Source of the DNA: Fluviispira vulneris
GTDB taxonomy: Bacteria; Bdellovibrionota_B; Oligoflexia; Silvanigrellales; Silvanigrellaceae
Assembly: GCF_014281055.1 (NCBI RefSeq)
Contig: NZ_JACRSE010000002.1
Span: 496,001 to 560,000 of the forward strand
Direction of reading: 5' to 3'
Length of the DNA: 64,000 nt
Each line of letters opens with the position of its first letter. The first letter of the stretch is position 1. Position numbers and translations under genes: made by a program. The notes beneath the pieces are model-generated. The model saw only the letters and a list, made by a program, of their open reading frames with translations. It was not told the DNA's origin and did no database searches. Of the stretch, positions 1 to 8,347 are shown one piece after another.

Positions 1-227
1 TCAAGAAGCTTATGTGAAGGGTATTTTGAGTAGTATCCATCTTTTTCTTTGTTACTACTTATCATCCATTGGTAAGATTTATTTTTTTCTTCTATATCTT
101 CATCACTAGAATTAAGCTTACAAATCATTTTATTCTCATCGATCTCAACACTTACTTCAGATTGAGCATATGCAGAATTAAATATGCTAATAAAATAAGA
201 TATTGATATAGCACTTTTGAATTTCAT
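1..227 (-). CDS. Secreted protein, partial (runs off left edge)
   Basis: Reading right to left, an ATG at 227 opens a frame of 75 codons that is still open at base 1, so only the N-terminus is present. The first 21 residues form a signal peptide: MKFK charged start, a hydrophobic stretch and an AYA|QS cleavage site of signal peptidase I type. The mature part is polar and acidic, with one Cys (near residue 38), and I recognise no family. An AGGAA ribosome binding site lies about 7 bases before the ATG, and the stop of the upstream paralogue is one base away, so this is the fourth cistron of the secreted-protein operon. Its role is unknown. It could be an accessory or immunity partner of the three MACPF-like proteins, but nothing in the visible sequence shows that. 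Confidence 0.7.
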   Translation of the reverse strand, partial: MKFKSAISISYFISIFNSAYAQSEVSVEIDENKMICKLNSSDEDIEEKNKSYQWMISSNKEKDGYYSKYPSHKLL

Positions 228-228
228 T

Positions 229-1452
229 TTAATTTCCTCGAGAATCTATAGTGTTTAAATTGAGTGATTTTTCGTCATAATCTATTAAATTTTTGAAGCT
301 TTCTATTTTTAGATCATTGCATTGGTAACGGTCAATCATGCAATTATCCATTACTCTTTTAAGAATATTTAAGTTGTATTCGCTTTTTTTTGAAAGATCT
401 TGGATAATTTCGAATTGCGATAGATTTAATCTAAATATATTTGAATTTTTTAACAATTGTTCTGCCCTTTCATTGTGAATATATTCAGAATCAATTTTTT
501 CTTGTATTTCTCTGATAGCATTCTCTATATTCAATGCATTTATGAAATCACTATTATTTGCCTCTTTTGAGGATAAATATGGAAAACCTTGTCTTGTATA
601 ATCTGAAAATTCAAAGGAAAGTGCTATTGGACCATGGTTTTCTTCCATTGTGAAGTTCATATTATTTAATTGCTTTGGAAATTCTTCTTGACCATATTTA
701 ATAAGATTTTGAAAATATGTTTGACATGGTTGTAAATTTAGTAAAGAGCAATTAGGTTTGTCCCCTAATTTTTTTAGAAAATTATAAAAATATTTCTCAT
801 TGCCCCCGATTTGATAAACATTCACACCTATTGAAACATCATTTTTAAATTTTTCAAAAACTTTATCAAAAATATTTTTAGTGAAGCTCATCCAAAGTAA
901 CTTAAATGTGACTGATGCTTTAAATCTATTTTTTACCTCTTCATTTCTGAAATAAAGTTTAACACTTGCCATGAAAAATGCTCCAAGATTTATACCAGTG
1001 ACAAATTTATCTCCGCATATTTTTCGTCTTTCTTTTGGTGTTAAATTAATTGTTGAAATTCCTATATTAGAAAGTAAGGGATTCATAACATGGACAGATT
1101 TGCCTTCTATTCTATTATTGTATATTATAGATAAATCTGAATTTTTTGATGAATATAATTTATTTAAACTAATATTTACTTTAGAAGATAAAACTTTAAA
1201 ATTAACCCCTCCTGTCCCATTTGCATTTAAATTATGAGAAATTTGTTCTTCATTCAAGTCATAATAATAGAAGGTTTTTATACTGTTTTGTCCTGTATAG
1301 TATAATTGATTTATATCTTCTTCTAAGCAATTATCTTTAAACGTATTTAATAAAGAATCATAACCTACACTCGGCATTTTTTTTTCAATTGCGAATGCGT
1401 TTTTAGATAATATTAATATACTAATCAAGCATGTTAATTTTTTAAGTAGCAT
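229..1452 (-). CDS. Secreted MACPF-like protein 1 (407 aa)
   Basis: The frame is open to 1500, but the ATG at 1452 is preceded by AGGAA and begins a clear signal peptide (MLLKK, hydrophobic core, NAFA|IEK), so I place the start there. The protein carries the three landmarks shared by its two upstream paralogues: GYD at residues 30-32 followed by Cys42, CGDKFV at 146-151 followed by an LGA turn, and QIGG at 214-217. In MACPF proteins the corresponding places are an N-terminal G[YF]D...C, the YGTH[FY] signature followed by GG, and a KxGG after the first membrane-inserting helices. The fold assignment is inference by motif order and spacing. It is the shortest paralogue and lacks the C-terminal beta-rich domain of the other two. 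It probably acts outside the cytoplasm. Alternative: an unrelated secreted family. Confidence 0.65.
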   Translation of the reverse strand: MLLKKLTCLISILILSKNAFAIEKKMPSVGYDSLLNTFKDNCLEEDINQLYYTGQNSIKTFYYYDLNEEQISHNLNANGTGGVNFKVLSSKVNISLNKLYSSKNSDLSIIYNNRIEGKSVHVMNPLLSNIGISTINLTPKERRKICGDKFVTGINLGAFFMASVKLYFRNEEVKNRFKASVTFKLLWMSFTKNIFDKVFEKFKNDVSIGVNVYQIGGNEKYFYNFLKKLGDKPNCSLLNLQPCQTYFQNLIKYGQEEFPKQLNNMNFTMEENHGPIALSFEFSDYTRQGFPYLSSKEANNSDFINALNIENAIREIQEKIDSEYIHNERAEQLLKNSNIFRLNLSQFEIIQDLSKKSEYNLNILKRVMDNCMIDRYQCNDLKIESFKNLIDYDEKSLNLNTIDSRGN

Positions 1453-1471
1453 AAAAATTCCTATTAATACG

Positions 1472-3175
1472 TCAGAAGCGTTGAAATGACACAGTTTCAC
1501 AAATTCGATAATCTATAGAACTCATATCTTTCAATAATTTAATGTCATTTCTATCAAAGATACACACATCATCAGGACTTATTTCACATTCGTTATTGTA
1601 TTTAAATAATGGACTCTGAGGCTTAAATTGAATATTAATATGGTTCTTATCAATGTATTTAATTTTAATATTGATATATGATTTACACTTAATATTTGAT
1701 TTGTCCTTAAACATATCTTTTTCAGTTTCTCCTGATAGAAAGAAAATATTTTCCCCAATGTATCCACCTTTTGCTGTTGAAGTTAAGTTATTAAGTTTAA
1801 CTGAATTTATAATGGCCGTCACTTTATTACTGTATTGAGCAATATTTATAAATGTATTATCGTTTGATATCCATAGACCAGAAAATTTCTTGTCGGGATC
1901 TGTATAATCAAATTCAATAAAATCATTTTCTTCAAATTCCTGTAGATTATTCAATGCATAAGAAGTTGATTCTACACAATATGATATATCTTCTCCAAAA
2001 CATTTTTTAGCAGCAGAAGCAATTTTATATAAGTTTGAGCTTATTTGACTTGATAATTCTTGAATTTTTACCAATTTTGCGGTTGGAATATTAAAGTGCA
2101 TTAATTCATAAGCTGTTTTAGAATATTTCAATTGATAATCAAATGCTTCTTTTAATTTTTGTCTAGAACTCTTAATTTCTTGAGCAAGTGGGGGTGATGG
2201 GTTATTGGGAGTTAATTGTATTGGCTTATTTTTAAATGAAATAAGAGCATTTTTATATTTCGTTGAAATCCATCCAAAATAGGCCCAACCGTTGGGATCG
2301 TGTGGATCAAAAGTTTTGTCTTTAAGCTGAGCTGAAAATTTTTCTTTATAATTAGATAGTTTTTCTAAAGTTTTTAGACAGAAATCAATTGGTCTGATCT
2401 CTTTATCGCCTACTTTTATAGGTGTTTTATCTAAACTACAATAGACTGAATCACTAGGGATTGCTGATGAAAATAGAGTCGCGTTACCGCCAATTTGCTT
2501 TGCATCTATTGAAACAACGGTTTTTGCTAAAAGTTTTTCATCAATTACCTTTAAACTTCCTTCAATTTCAGCAATCGAGAAAATATTTGCTCCTACTTTA
2601 CCGAAAAATTCTTTTTTATCCATAGAATTTTTAAATAAAAAATTTACATTTATTAAAAGTTTTGCTCCTATAACTGCCTGAGTTACGAACTCATCGCCAC
2701 AGAACATTTCAATATTATTATTGATTGATCCATCTGAGTTGACGAGTAATTTTTCCATTCCGCTTGCAATCTTATAATTAATGAGAGTGGGTTTTTTAGG
2801 ATTTATGGATATAATATCTGTATACGATAAATTCAAATCACTTGCTGAATTTTTGGAAGCATAATCAAATTGGCCATTTACATTAAAGTATTGAAAATTT
2901 AGACTCCCTTTGACTCCTCCATTGAGTACTTCAACTAAATCAGTGTAAGAAGAGTTTAATAAAAAACTTTCTTCAGCGGTATTCTTTCCTGAAAATACAA
3001 TGTTTCCATCAATACATTTTCCAGTCGATATTTGGTTTTTAGTGTCATAGCCTTTTGCTAAAAAAGTGAATTTATTCACACCTGAAATATATGTGTCTGC
3101 ATGTAAAGATTGATTTTGAAGAATATAAAATAAGGTTAACAAAATTTTAATTTTCATATTATTATTTTCTTTCAT
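1472..3175 (-). CDS. Secreted MACPF-like protein 2 (567 aa)
   Basis: The start ATG at 3175 overlaps the stop of the upstream gene as ATGA, which implies translational coupling. A second ATG at 3157 would give a cleaner signal peptide (MKIKILL..., cleavage after LHA), and I cannot decide between them. Landmarks are GYD at 42-44 with Cys54, CGDEFV at 159-164 followed by IGAKLL, and QIGGN at 227-231. The order and spacing match both neighbours and resemble MACPF proteins (N-terminal GYD, YGTH-like signature, GG strand). Between the second and third landmarks lie about 60 residues that would correspond to the first transmembrane-hairpin helices. The last 140 residues form a beta-rich domain starting FSGLW, also present in paralogue 3, possibly for target binding. 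Pore formation is inferred, not shown. Confidence 0.65.
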   Translation of the reverse strand: MKENNNMKIKILLTLFYILQNQSLHADTYISGVNKFTFLAKGYDTKNQISTGKCIDGNIVFSGKNTAEESFLLNSSYTDLVEVLNGGVKGSLNFQYFNVNGQFDYASKNSASDLNLSYTDIISINPKKPTLINYKIASGMEKLLVNSDGSINNNIEMFCGDEFVTQAVIGAKLLINVNFLFKNSMDKKEFFGKVGANIFSIAEIEGSLKVIDEKLLAKTVVSIDAKQIGGNATLFSSAIPSDSVYCSLDKTPIKVGDKEIRPIDFCLKTLEKLSNYKEKFSAQLKDKTFDPHDPNGWAYFGWISTKYKNALISFKNKPIQLTPNNPSPPLAQEIKSSRQKLKEAFDYQLKYSKTAYELMHFNIPTAKLVKIQELSSQISSNLYKIASAAKKCFGEDISYCVESTSYALNNLQEFEENDFIEFDYTDPDKKFSGLWISNDNTFINIAQYSNKVTAIINSVKLNNLTSTAKGGYIGENIFFLSGETEKDMFKDKSNIKCKSYINIKIKYIDKNHINIQFKPQSPLFKYNNECEISPDDVCIFDRNDIKLLKDMSSIDYRICETVSFQRF

Positions 3176-5010
3176 AATTTATAGGAATAATTATTATCCA
3201 TACTTATAAGCAATTTTTCATAGATTGAAGGCTTGCAGTTTTCTTGATACATTTTTTCTCCTGGAAGATTGCAGTTAATTATTGGAATTTTGCAATTATT
3301 TGGATAAACTCGTTCAAATTTTTTTAAAATTGTTTTATTTATTTCGATTTTTTGAAAAAAAACTACTTTTTTATTATATATGCAATTACTACCATCATTA
3401 TATTCAATAATATTATCTGAATCTAGATGGGCAGTGTCTGAGTTCATGTATATTCCATAATTATGAGAATATATATTTTCGTCTTGCGAAGAAATAGCAT
3501 CTACTCCAATCCCTATTTGAGAAATGTTTAATAGTATATTTGCATTGCGATCTTGCCAAACTCCTGAAAGATTAAAGAGAGGTTTTACAGTAATAAGGTT
3601 TAGTATACCTAATTCATATTTTATTGCGTTTTTTCTTGCATCTTCCTTTTTTTCAAGACAATTTTCCATTTCTCGATAGCATGAAATTCCTGCATTCGCA
3701 TATCTTTTCATATTTTCAGAAGCGCTTTTTTGAATCTCCAATAATTGGTTTCTTTGATATTCATTTGCCCGCGTAGAAAGAATATCTTTTGCTCTTATGT
3801 ATATATTTTGTTCAAAATTGTACCATTGACTTAATTCACTTCGGGCTTGTTCAATAAATGGCTTAACGTAATCTGGGATGTTGTTTGTTAGAATAATACT
3901 ATCTGATTTATTTTCATCGTCTATGTATATTAATGGTGAGCGATTGTAAGAAGAGTGATCGACATCGACAACAGCTAAACCATTTAAATTATTTTTGTCA
4001 TTTATGAATTTCGTTAAGCTTGGTGTAAAAGTATTGGTACCGTAGTTACTTAATTCTTTTAAAGTTCTGATACATGATTCTCGACTGTTTTTATCTTCTA
4101 AACTGCATTTTAGAGCATCTAAAGGGATTGCTGCTGCAAGTTGACTGACATCCCCACCTATTTGCTTAATAAATATTGAAATTGATTTATCTTTGGCTGT
4201 TTTTTCATCAAGTGCAGTAATATATCCTGCAATGCTTCCAAATGCTGGTACGGTTACATCGAGATCACCGCTAATTTTTTGTGCTTCTAGAGAATCACTG
4301 AGAGATATTTTAACAGTAATGAGTAATTTGGCACCCAATGAAAGAGAGGACACAAATTGATTTCCGCAGACATCATCCGAAATATGATTAACACTTTTTG
4401 TTGTTTTATTTATCAAGCTATAAGCATCTTTGTTGAGATATGGCTTTAAAATCGTAATGTGATTGTTTTCATAATTTATTATATTTGTAAAAGTTACGCT
4501 ATTTTTTGTTCTTTGTGCTTTAGAAGAATATTCAAAAGAGCCATTTGCTGAAAAACTACTAAATGTTGTTGTTCCATCAGCTCTGCCGTTTATAACAGAA
4601 TTTAACTCTTCGAATGACATATTTGTTCTTTGATGAACTGTACTACTTGGCTGACCTGTATATATGATTTCTGATTCAGTGTCTGAGACGCATTGAGATA
4701 AATACTCTTCTGTATTGGAATTATATCCTTGTCCTAGTATGGGATCTCTTGTGACGATACTATCATCAAAGTCGTAATCTTTATCTGACATTTGTATATC
4801 TTGTACTTTTTTTAAATTTGTATTGTTTTCTGTTTGTTCTTTGTTTTTATACGAATCATTAATATTGATTTTATGGTTAGATATTTCAATGCTAATTGAG
4901 TTTTTTAGTTTTCCAATATTTTCATTATTAGATTTTTTTTCATATTTACTGCATGCTGTCATTGATAAAAAAACTATTGAAGGTAATAAAGCTAAATAAT
5001 ATAATTTCAT
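3172..5010 (-). CDS. MACPF-like lipoprotein 3 (612 aa)
   Basis: First gene of the leftward operon. The N-terminus has a hydrophobic segment ending MTAC at residues 17-20, an acceptable but not ideal lipobox (Met rather than Leu at -3), so this paralogue is probably lipid-anchored while the other two are released. A low-complexity Asn/Lys-rich linker occupies residues 21-80. Landmarks follow: GYN at 95-97 with Cys107, CGNQFV at 215-220 followed by LGAKLL, and QIGGD at 283-287. A C-terminal domain starting LSGVW resembles that of protein 2. The similarity to MACPF proteins rests on motif order and on the position of the two Gly-rich strands. A structure prediction would settle it. A candidate sigma-54 promoter lies 55 bases upstream. 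Confidence 0.65.
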   Translation of the reverse strand: MKLYYLALLPSIVFLSMTACSKYEKKSNNENIGKLKNSISIEISNHKININDSYKNKEQTENNTNLKKVQDIQMSDKDYDFDDSIVTRDPILGQGYNSNTEEYLSQCVSDTESEIIYTGQPSSTVHQRTNMSFEELNSVINGRADGTTTFSSFSANGSFEYSSKAQRTKNSVTFTNIINYENNHITILKPYLNKDAYSLINKTTKSVNHISDDVCGNQFVSSLSLGAKLLITVKISLSDSLEAQKISGDLDVTVPAFGSIAGYITALDEKTAKDKSISIFIKQIGGDVSQLAAAIPLDALKCSLEDKNSRESCIRTLKELSNYGTNTFTPSLTKFINDKNNLNGLAVVDVDHSSYNRSPLIYIDDENKSDSIILTNNIPDYVKPFIEQARSELSQWYNFEQNIYIRAKDILSTRANEYQRNQLLEIQKSASENMKRYANAGISCYREMENCLEKKEDARKNAIKYELGILNLITVKPLFNLSGVWQDRNANILLNISQIGIGVDAISSQDENIYSHNYGIYMNSDTAHLDSDNIIEYNDGSNCIYNKKVVFFQKIEINKTILKKFERVYPNNCKIPIINCNLPGEKMYQENCKPSIYEKLLISMDNNYSYKL

Positions 5011-5064
5011 ATTGTTGATATCCTATTTAAATGAATATTCATTGCGCATGTATTTAATATTTTA

Positions 5065-5080
5065 AGCAATATTTTCTCCT
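5065..5080 (-). promoter_or_regulatory. Candidate sigma-54 promoter of the MACPF-like operon
   Basis: On the minus strand the sequence reads aGGaga-N5-TTGCt: GG and GC separated by exactly ten bases with a perfect TTGCW -12 element. The -24 element keeps GG but not the CAC. Predicted transcription start about 5054, giving a leader of about 45 bases. A match this loose can occur by chance in AT-rich DNA. Confidence 0.35.
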
Positions 5081-5520
5081 TTTTTATTGTTTTTTCCAAG
5101 GATTTTTTTATCTGTTTTTTAGAATCTTTGGAGTAGTGTCAGAGTATTATTCTCACTGCAATATATTGTCTAAAAAAAATTTACAAGGTAATAAAACATT
5201 TATTATTTTTTTATTAATCAATAATTATTTTAAAAAAACTTTTCAAAAAAAAAGTATTTATCTATGCGAGAGAAGAATAAAAATAAAATTTGGTATATTG
5301 TATAATTAATTGTTAAAAATTAAAATTTTTTATAGTGCAACTGCAGAAGGTTGTTCGTGTTGTATAAGTGAAATATGTATTTCTTGTGTTCAAGAGTATC
5401 AGAAAATAAAATTGCAGACAAAATTGTCTTCAATAGAAAAAATTTGGGTGGGATGTTTTCTAAAAAAAGCAAAGACTGAGCGAAACTATTGAAGTCACGG
5501 CAAAAACAACGTAATCACAT

Positions 5521-5631
5521 AAAAATACAATTTTAAAATATGAGTTAACGTTTATTCCAAAATACTCTCGAAGCAAAGTTTGAGCAAAAACCTCGAAGTG
5601 TCAGCAAAAATACAATTTTAAAATATAAGTT
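5521..5631. repeat. 26-bp direct repeat pair
   Basis: A 26-base A/T-rich sequence at 5521-5546 recurs at 5606-5631 with a single G/A difference. Part of the second copy (5615-5632) is also inverted, with one inserted base, at 5747-5765, on the other side of the GC-rich hairpin. The block lies in the 777-base gap between the MACPF-like operon and the SpoU methyltransferase gene, in which I see no convincing gene. Confidence 0.75.
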
Positions 5632-5653
5632 GTTTAATTTAGAATTAATTGAA

Positions 5654-5726
5654 GCAGAGAGATAGGCCTTTACAGAGGGCATTTGCGGCCAGCAACTCTG
5701 CCCTCAGTAAAGGCCTATCTCTCTGC
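5654..5726. repeat. Long GC-rich inverted repeat (28-bp stem, 17-nt loop)
   Basis: Arms 5654-5681 and 5699-5726 are reverse complements except for one A-A opposition in the middle. The stem is much richer in G+C than its surroundings. No T-run follows on either strand, so it is not a standard intrinsic terminator. It is enclosed by a second, weaker inverted repeat (5615-5632 and 5747-5765), giving a nested, MITE-like layout of about 150 bases. No target-site duplication was recognised. Confidence 0.85.
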
Positions 5727-5787
5727 GCATTTTAAGAAAAAATCTTCAACTTATAATTTTAAAATCCCACGAAATAATATAAAAAAA

Positions 5788-6828
5788 TTATTTCATATTA
5801 TTTCGCCAGAATTCTGCAAGAATAATACTAGAGGCACAAGCAACATTTAAACTTTCAACATGACCTGTACTTGGAATACGGACAAGATTGTCACCCGCTT
5901 TTAAAAGTTGCTGGCTCAGGCCATCACCTTCAGAACCGAAGAGAACGAGAAGTTTTCTAGGCATTTCGATTTCGAATAATGATTTACCTGTGTGACTTGT
6001 GGTGCTCATGACTTTAAAGTTACTTTTTCTAAATGCCTGAACTGATTTTTCAAAACTATCGGTTGAAATCACTTTGATCCATTCTGCTCCACCTTCCGAA
6101 GTGCGGTAAGCTGCTCCTGACATGGCAGCTTCTGCTTGGGAGAGAAGAATAGCTTTCACGCCAAAACTTGCGCATACGCGCATAATAGCTCCAAGGTTAT
6201 GTGGATTTTGCACATTTTCGAGAGCGACTACACAGGCAGGTTGATTGTTTTTTTCGTGTTCAGCTAAAAAATCTTCTAAAGTAACGGTAGGGATTTTTCG
6301 AACTAAAAAACAAACGCCTTCATGGTGACTTGACTCAGATATTCTTTCAAGTTCGTCATCGGTCACAACTCGATAAGCTAATTTTTTATCTGCGCAGTAT
6401 TTCAAGACTTTTGTAAATTCTTTCAGTTGATTTTCTGTTACGTAAGCACGGATGATATCTTGCGGACGTTTTTTAAAAACCATATGGCAGGCATGAATCC
6501 CACAGATTTTCATTTCCACATGTCTACGTGGTTTAGGCACTTGGCGATTTTCGCCATGTCTTTCTTTTTTCTTAAACTCACCATCGAATTTATTTTCACT
6601 TTCTTCTGTAGAATAAGATCTTTTTTCTTCTCTCGGAGTGAAGGAATCCTTAGAATACTCTTTCTTTTCGGCTTTTGGTTTAAATGAGTCCTTAGAATAT
6701 TCTTTCTTTTCGGCTTTTGGTTTAAATGAATCCTTAGAATACTCTTTCTTTTCTGCTCTCGGTTTAAAGGAATCCTTAGAGTATTCTTTTTTCTGCGAGT
6801 GTTTCTTGTCCTGTTTCTTTATACCCAT
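5788..6828 (-). CDS. SpoU/TrmH-family RNA 2'-O-methyltransferase with repeated N-terminal tail
   Basis: The C-terminal 150 residues carry the three SPOUT motifs: NPHNLGAIMR (motif 1), VLFGSEGDGLS (motif 2) and IPSTGHVESLNVACA (motif 3), which build the knotted SAM site. Before it lies the SpoU substrate-binding domain, with CGIHACHMVFKKRP and a conserved HHEG, as in E. coli YfiF-like members and RlmB. The substrate is probably a ribose 2'-OH of tRNA or rRNA, but it cannot be told from sequence. Two starts are possible (6840 and 6828). I choose 6828 because GGAG sits six bases before it. Either overlaps the end of rmuC by about 50-65 bases. The first about 100 residues are a highly charged tail containing four near-identical 14-residue units. 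Confidence 0.9.
   Translation of the reverse strand: MGIKKQDKKHSQKKEYSKDSFKPRAEKKEYSKDSFKPKAEKKEYSKDSFKPKAEKKEYSKDSFTPREEKRSYSTEESENKFDGEFKKKERHGENRQVPKPRRHVEMKICGIHACHMVFKKRPQDIIRAYVTENQLKEFTKVLKYCADKKLAYRVVTDDELERISESSHHEGVCFLVRKIPTVTLEDFLAEHEKNNQPACVVALENVQNPHNLGAIMRVCASFGVKAILLSQAEAAMSGAAYRTSEGGAEWIKVISTDSFEKSVQAFRKSNFKVMSTTSHTGKSLFEIEMPRKLLVLFGSEGDGLSQQLLKAGDNLVRIPSTGHVESLNVACASSIILAEFWRNNMK
6625..6792 (-). repeat. Four tandem 42-bp coding repeats
   Basis: Four consecutive 42-base units encode KKEYSKDSFKP[RK]AE, with the last copy changed to SFTPREE. They make up most of the basic, disordered tail of the SpoU methyltransferase. The copies are nearly identical in DNA, which suggests recent expansion by slippage or unequal exchange and likely length variation between strains. 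Confidence 0.9.
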
Positions 6829-8077
6829 TGACTTCTCCATTGATATTTACAAATTCACTGTCTTCATTTTCAAGTTCTTTTTGGGGGAGACTTTCGACTC
6901 TCATTAATTTATTTGAAATTATTTTGGAACGATGAGAGGCTTCCCCAATTTGTTTGCTGGCATCGTTTAATTTTTCTTGTGTCTTTTCTAATAAATCTCC
7001 AAATTTATAGAAGTCCTTTTTCACATTTCCGAGTAACAGGCGTATTTCATCGGAGCGTTTTTCAACAGCAAGGGTTCTAAACCCCATCTGTAAGCTGTTT
7101 AGCAGGGCAACGAGGGTTGAAGGTCCTGCAACAACGACTTGTAACTCTCGGCGCAAATGCTCTGATAGTCCAGCAATTCTTAAAACCTCAGAGTATAAAC
7201 CCTCTGTGGGTAGAAATAGGATTCCGAAATCCGTAGTGCTCGGAGGATCGATATATTTCTCTTTGATGTCTTTTGCAAAGTTTTTTATTTTTGTTTCTAA
7301 TTGTTTAATAGAATGAGTGACTTTTTCATGATCCCCTTTTTCGCTAGCATCGAGGATCCGTTCGTAATCTTCCATGGGAAATTTTGCATCGATCGGTAAC
7401 CAAAGAGCTTTTTTGTCATTTGAATTGTGTGGAAGTTTTACTGCAAACTCAATAAAATTGGTGCTATTTTTTTTTGTTTTAACATTTTTTTCATATTGCT
7501 CTGGCGAGAGTATATCACTTAAGATTCTATCAAGTTGTTCTTCTCCTAAAATTCCTCTTGTTTTAATATTACTTAAGACTCTTTGTAAATTGCCAACTTC
7601 TGAGGCCATTTTCTGCATTTCGCCTATTCCAGTATGGACAAGATCGAGTCTATCTCCAACCTGTTTAAAGGAGGCATTTAAGCGAAGTTCAAGGGTTGCA
7701 TGCAGTTTATCCTCAACAAGTCCGCGCATTTTGTCGAGTTGGAGTTCATTTTCATGTCTTAATTTTGAAATTTGAGAGTCAAGTGTGTCACGGATTTCTC
7801 TTTGTCCTCGGCTACTATTTTGTGCGAGTGAATTTAGGAGCAAAGCATTGTTTTCAGACAAATCTTTGCGTATTTTTTGGATATTGTTAGCAAGTTCTTC
7901 ACGATTTATCCTGATTTCATTTTTTAAGGCGTGTTCAAATTTATCTTCAAAATATTCAAATTTTTCGAAAATATTTTTATCAAAGTTTGTCATATGTTTT
8001 ATTTTGTTGTAAATAATTAAAATAAATAAGCTTGTTATGGCACAGAGAGCAAGCAGGCTTGTATTCAGTAAATCCAT
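6776..8077 (-). CDS. rmuC: RmuC family DNA recombination protein
   Basis: RmuC proteins limit inversions at short inverted repeats and carry a PD-(D/E)XK-like nuclease fold. Here an N-terminal membrane segment (about residues 3-24) is followed by a long coiled coil (about 30-170). The conserved core then has SNIKTRGILGE, LPIDAKFP, and a LPTEGLYSEVLR segment typical of the family. The frame is open to 8197, but I place the start at 8077 because AGGA precedes that ATG at normal distance and the N-terminus then begins directly with the membrane anchor. That gives 433 residues, normal for the family. The 3' end overlaps the methyltransferase gene in another frame, so the two are probably co-transcribed. 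Confidence 0.93.
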   Translation of the reverse strand: MDLLNTSLLALCAITSLFILIIYNKIKHMTNFDKNIFEKFEYFEDKFEHALKNEIRINREELANNIQKIRKDLSENNALLLNSLAQNSSRGQREIRDTLDSQISKLRHENELQLDKMRGLVEDKLHATLELRLNASFKQVGDRLDLVHTGIGEMQKMASEVGNLQRVLSNIKTRGILGEEQLDRILSDILSPEQYEKNVKTKKNSTNFIEFAVKLPHNSNDKKALWLPIDAKFPMEDYERILDASEKGDHEKVTHSIKQLETKIKNFAKDIKEKYIDPPSTTDFGILFLPTEGLYSEVLRIAGLSEHLRRELQVVVAGPSTLVALLNSLQMGFRTLAVEKRSDEIRLLLGNVKKDFYKFGDLLEKTQEKLNDASKQIGEASHRSKIISNKLMRVESLPQKELENEDSEFVNINGEVNGYKETGQETLAEKRIL

Positions 8078-8202
8078 AAAAAGTCCTTTTGAAAAATGGC
8101 CTTGATAATACAAGGAAAATTTATTCGAAGAATTAATAGCTACAAAAAACAGCATACCATTGAAATGCACAATTTGACAGTATAAGTCATCTCTCAAGCG
8201 GC

Positions 8203-8231
8203 GAGTTATCCACTTTCAATGTGGATAACTC
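8203..8231. promoter_or_regulatory. Inverted pair of DnaA-box-like sequences
   Basis: An 11-bp inverted repeat (8203-8213 and 8221-8231, 7-base spacer) contains TTATCCACT at 8206-8214 on the plus strand and TTATCCACA on the minus strand at 8220-8228. The latter is an exact match to the DnaA box consensus TTATNCACA. It lies between the divergent rmuC and DUF2058 genes. Only two boxes are present and no AT-rich unwinding cluster is obvious, so this is more likely a DnaA titration or regulatory site, or a hairpin by coincidence, than an origin. Confidence 0.4.
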
Positions 8232-8347
8232 ATATGCGGTTAATGCTTAAATTTGAGGCAAATATTTACCACAAGAAAACGAATTTGAAATGCAAATTGA
8301 CAATATGCGTAAGTCGAGTGAAGGATGCATGATGAGGAGGGTGAGAT

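Noticed and set aside
5310-5492. 60-codon frame with Cys-rich start (GCSCCISEICISC)
   Set aside because: Its only start is TTG without a ribosome binding site, the composition is unlike neighbours, and it lies in an AT-rich non-coding gap. Kept out as a gene.
5654-5726. Rho-independent terminator of the SpoU methyltransferase gene
   Set aside because: No T-run on the required strand and the stem is over twice as long as usual; described as an inverted repeat instead.
6427-6907. Two plus-strand frames with repeated SLEYSFFSAFGLNE-like units
   Set aside because: They are the antisense image of the 42-bp repeats in the methyltransferase gene.
8203-8231. Replication origin
   Set aside because: Only two DnaA-box-like sequences, no dnaA/dnaN neighbourhood and no box cluster; kept only as a candidate regulatory site.
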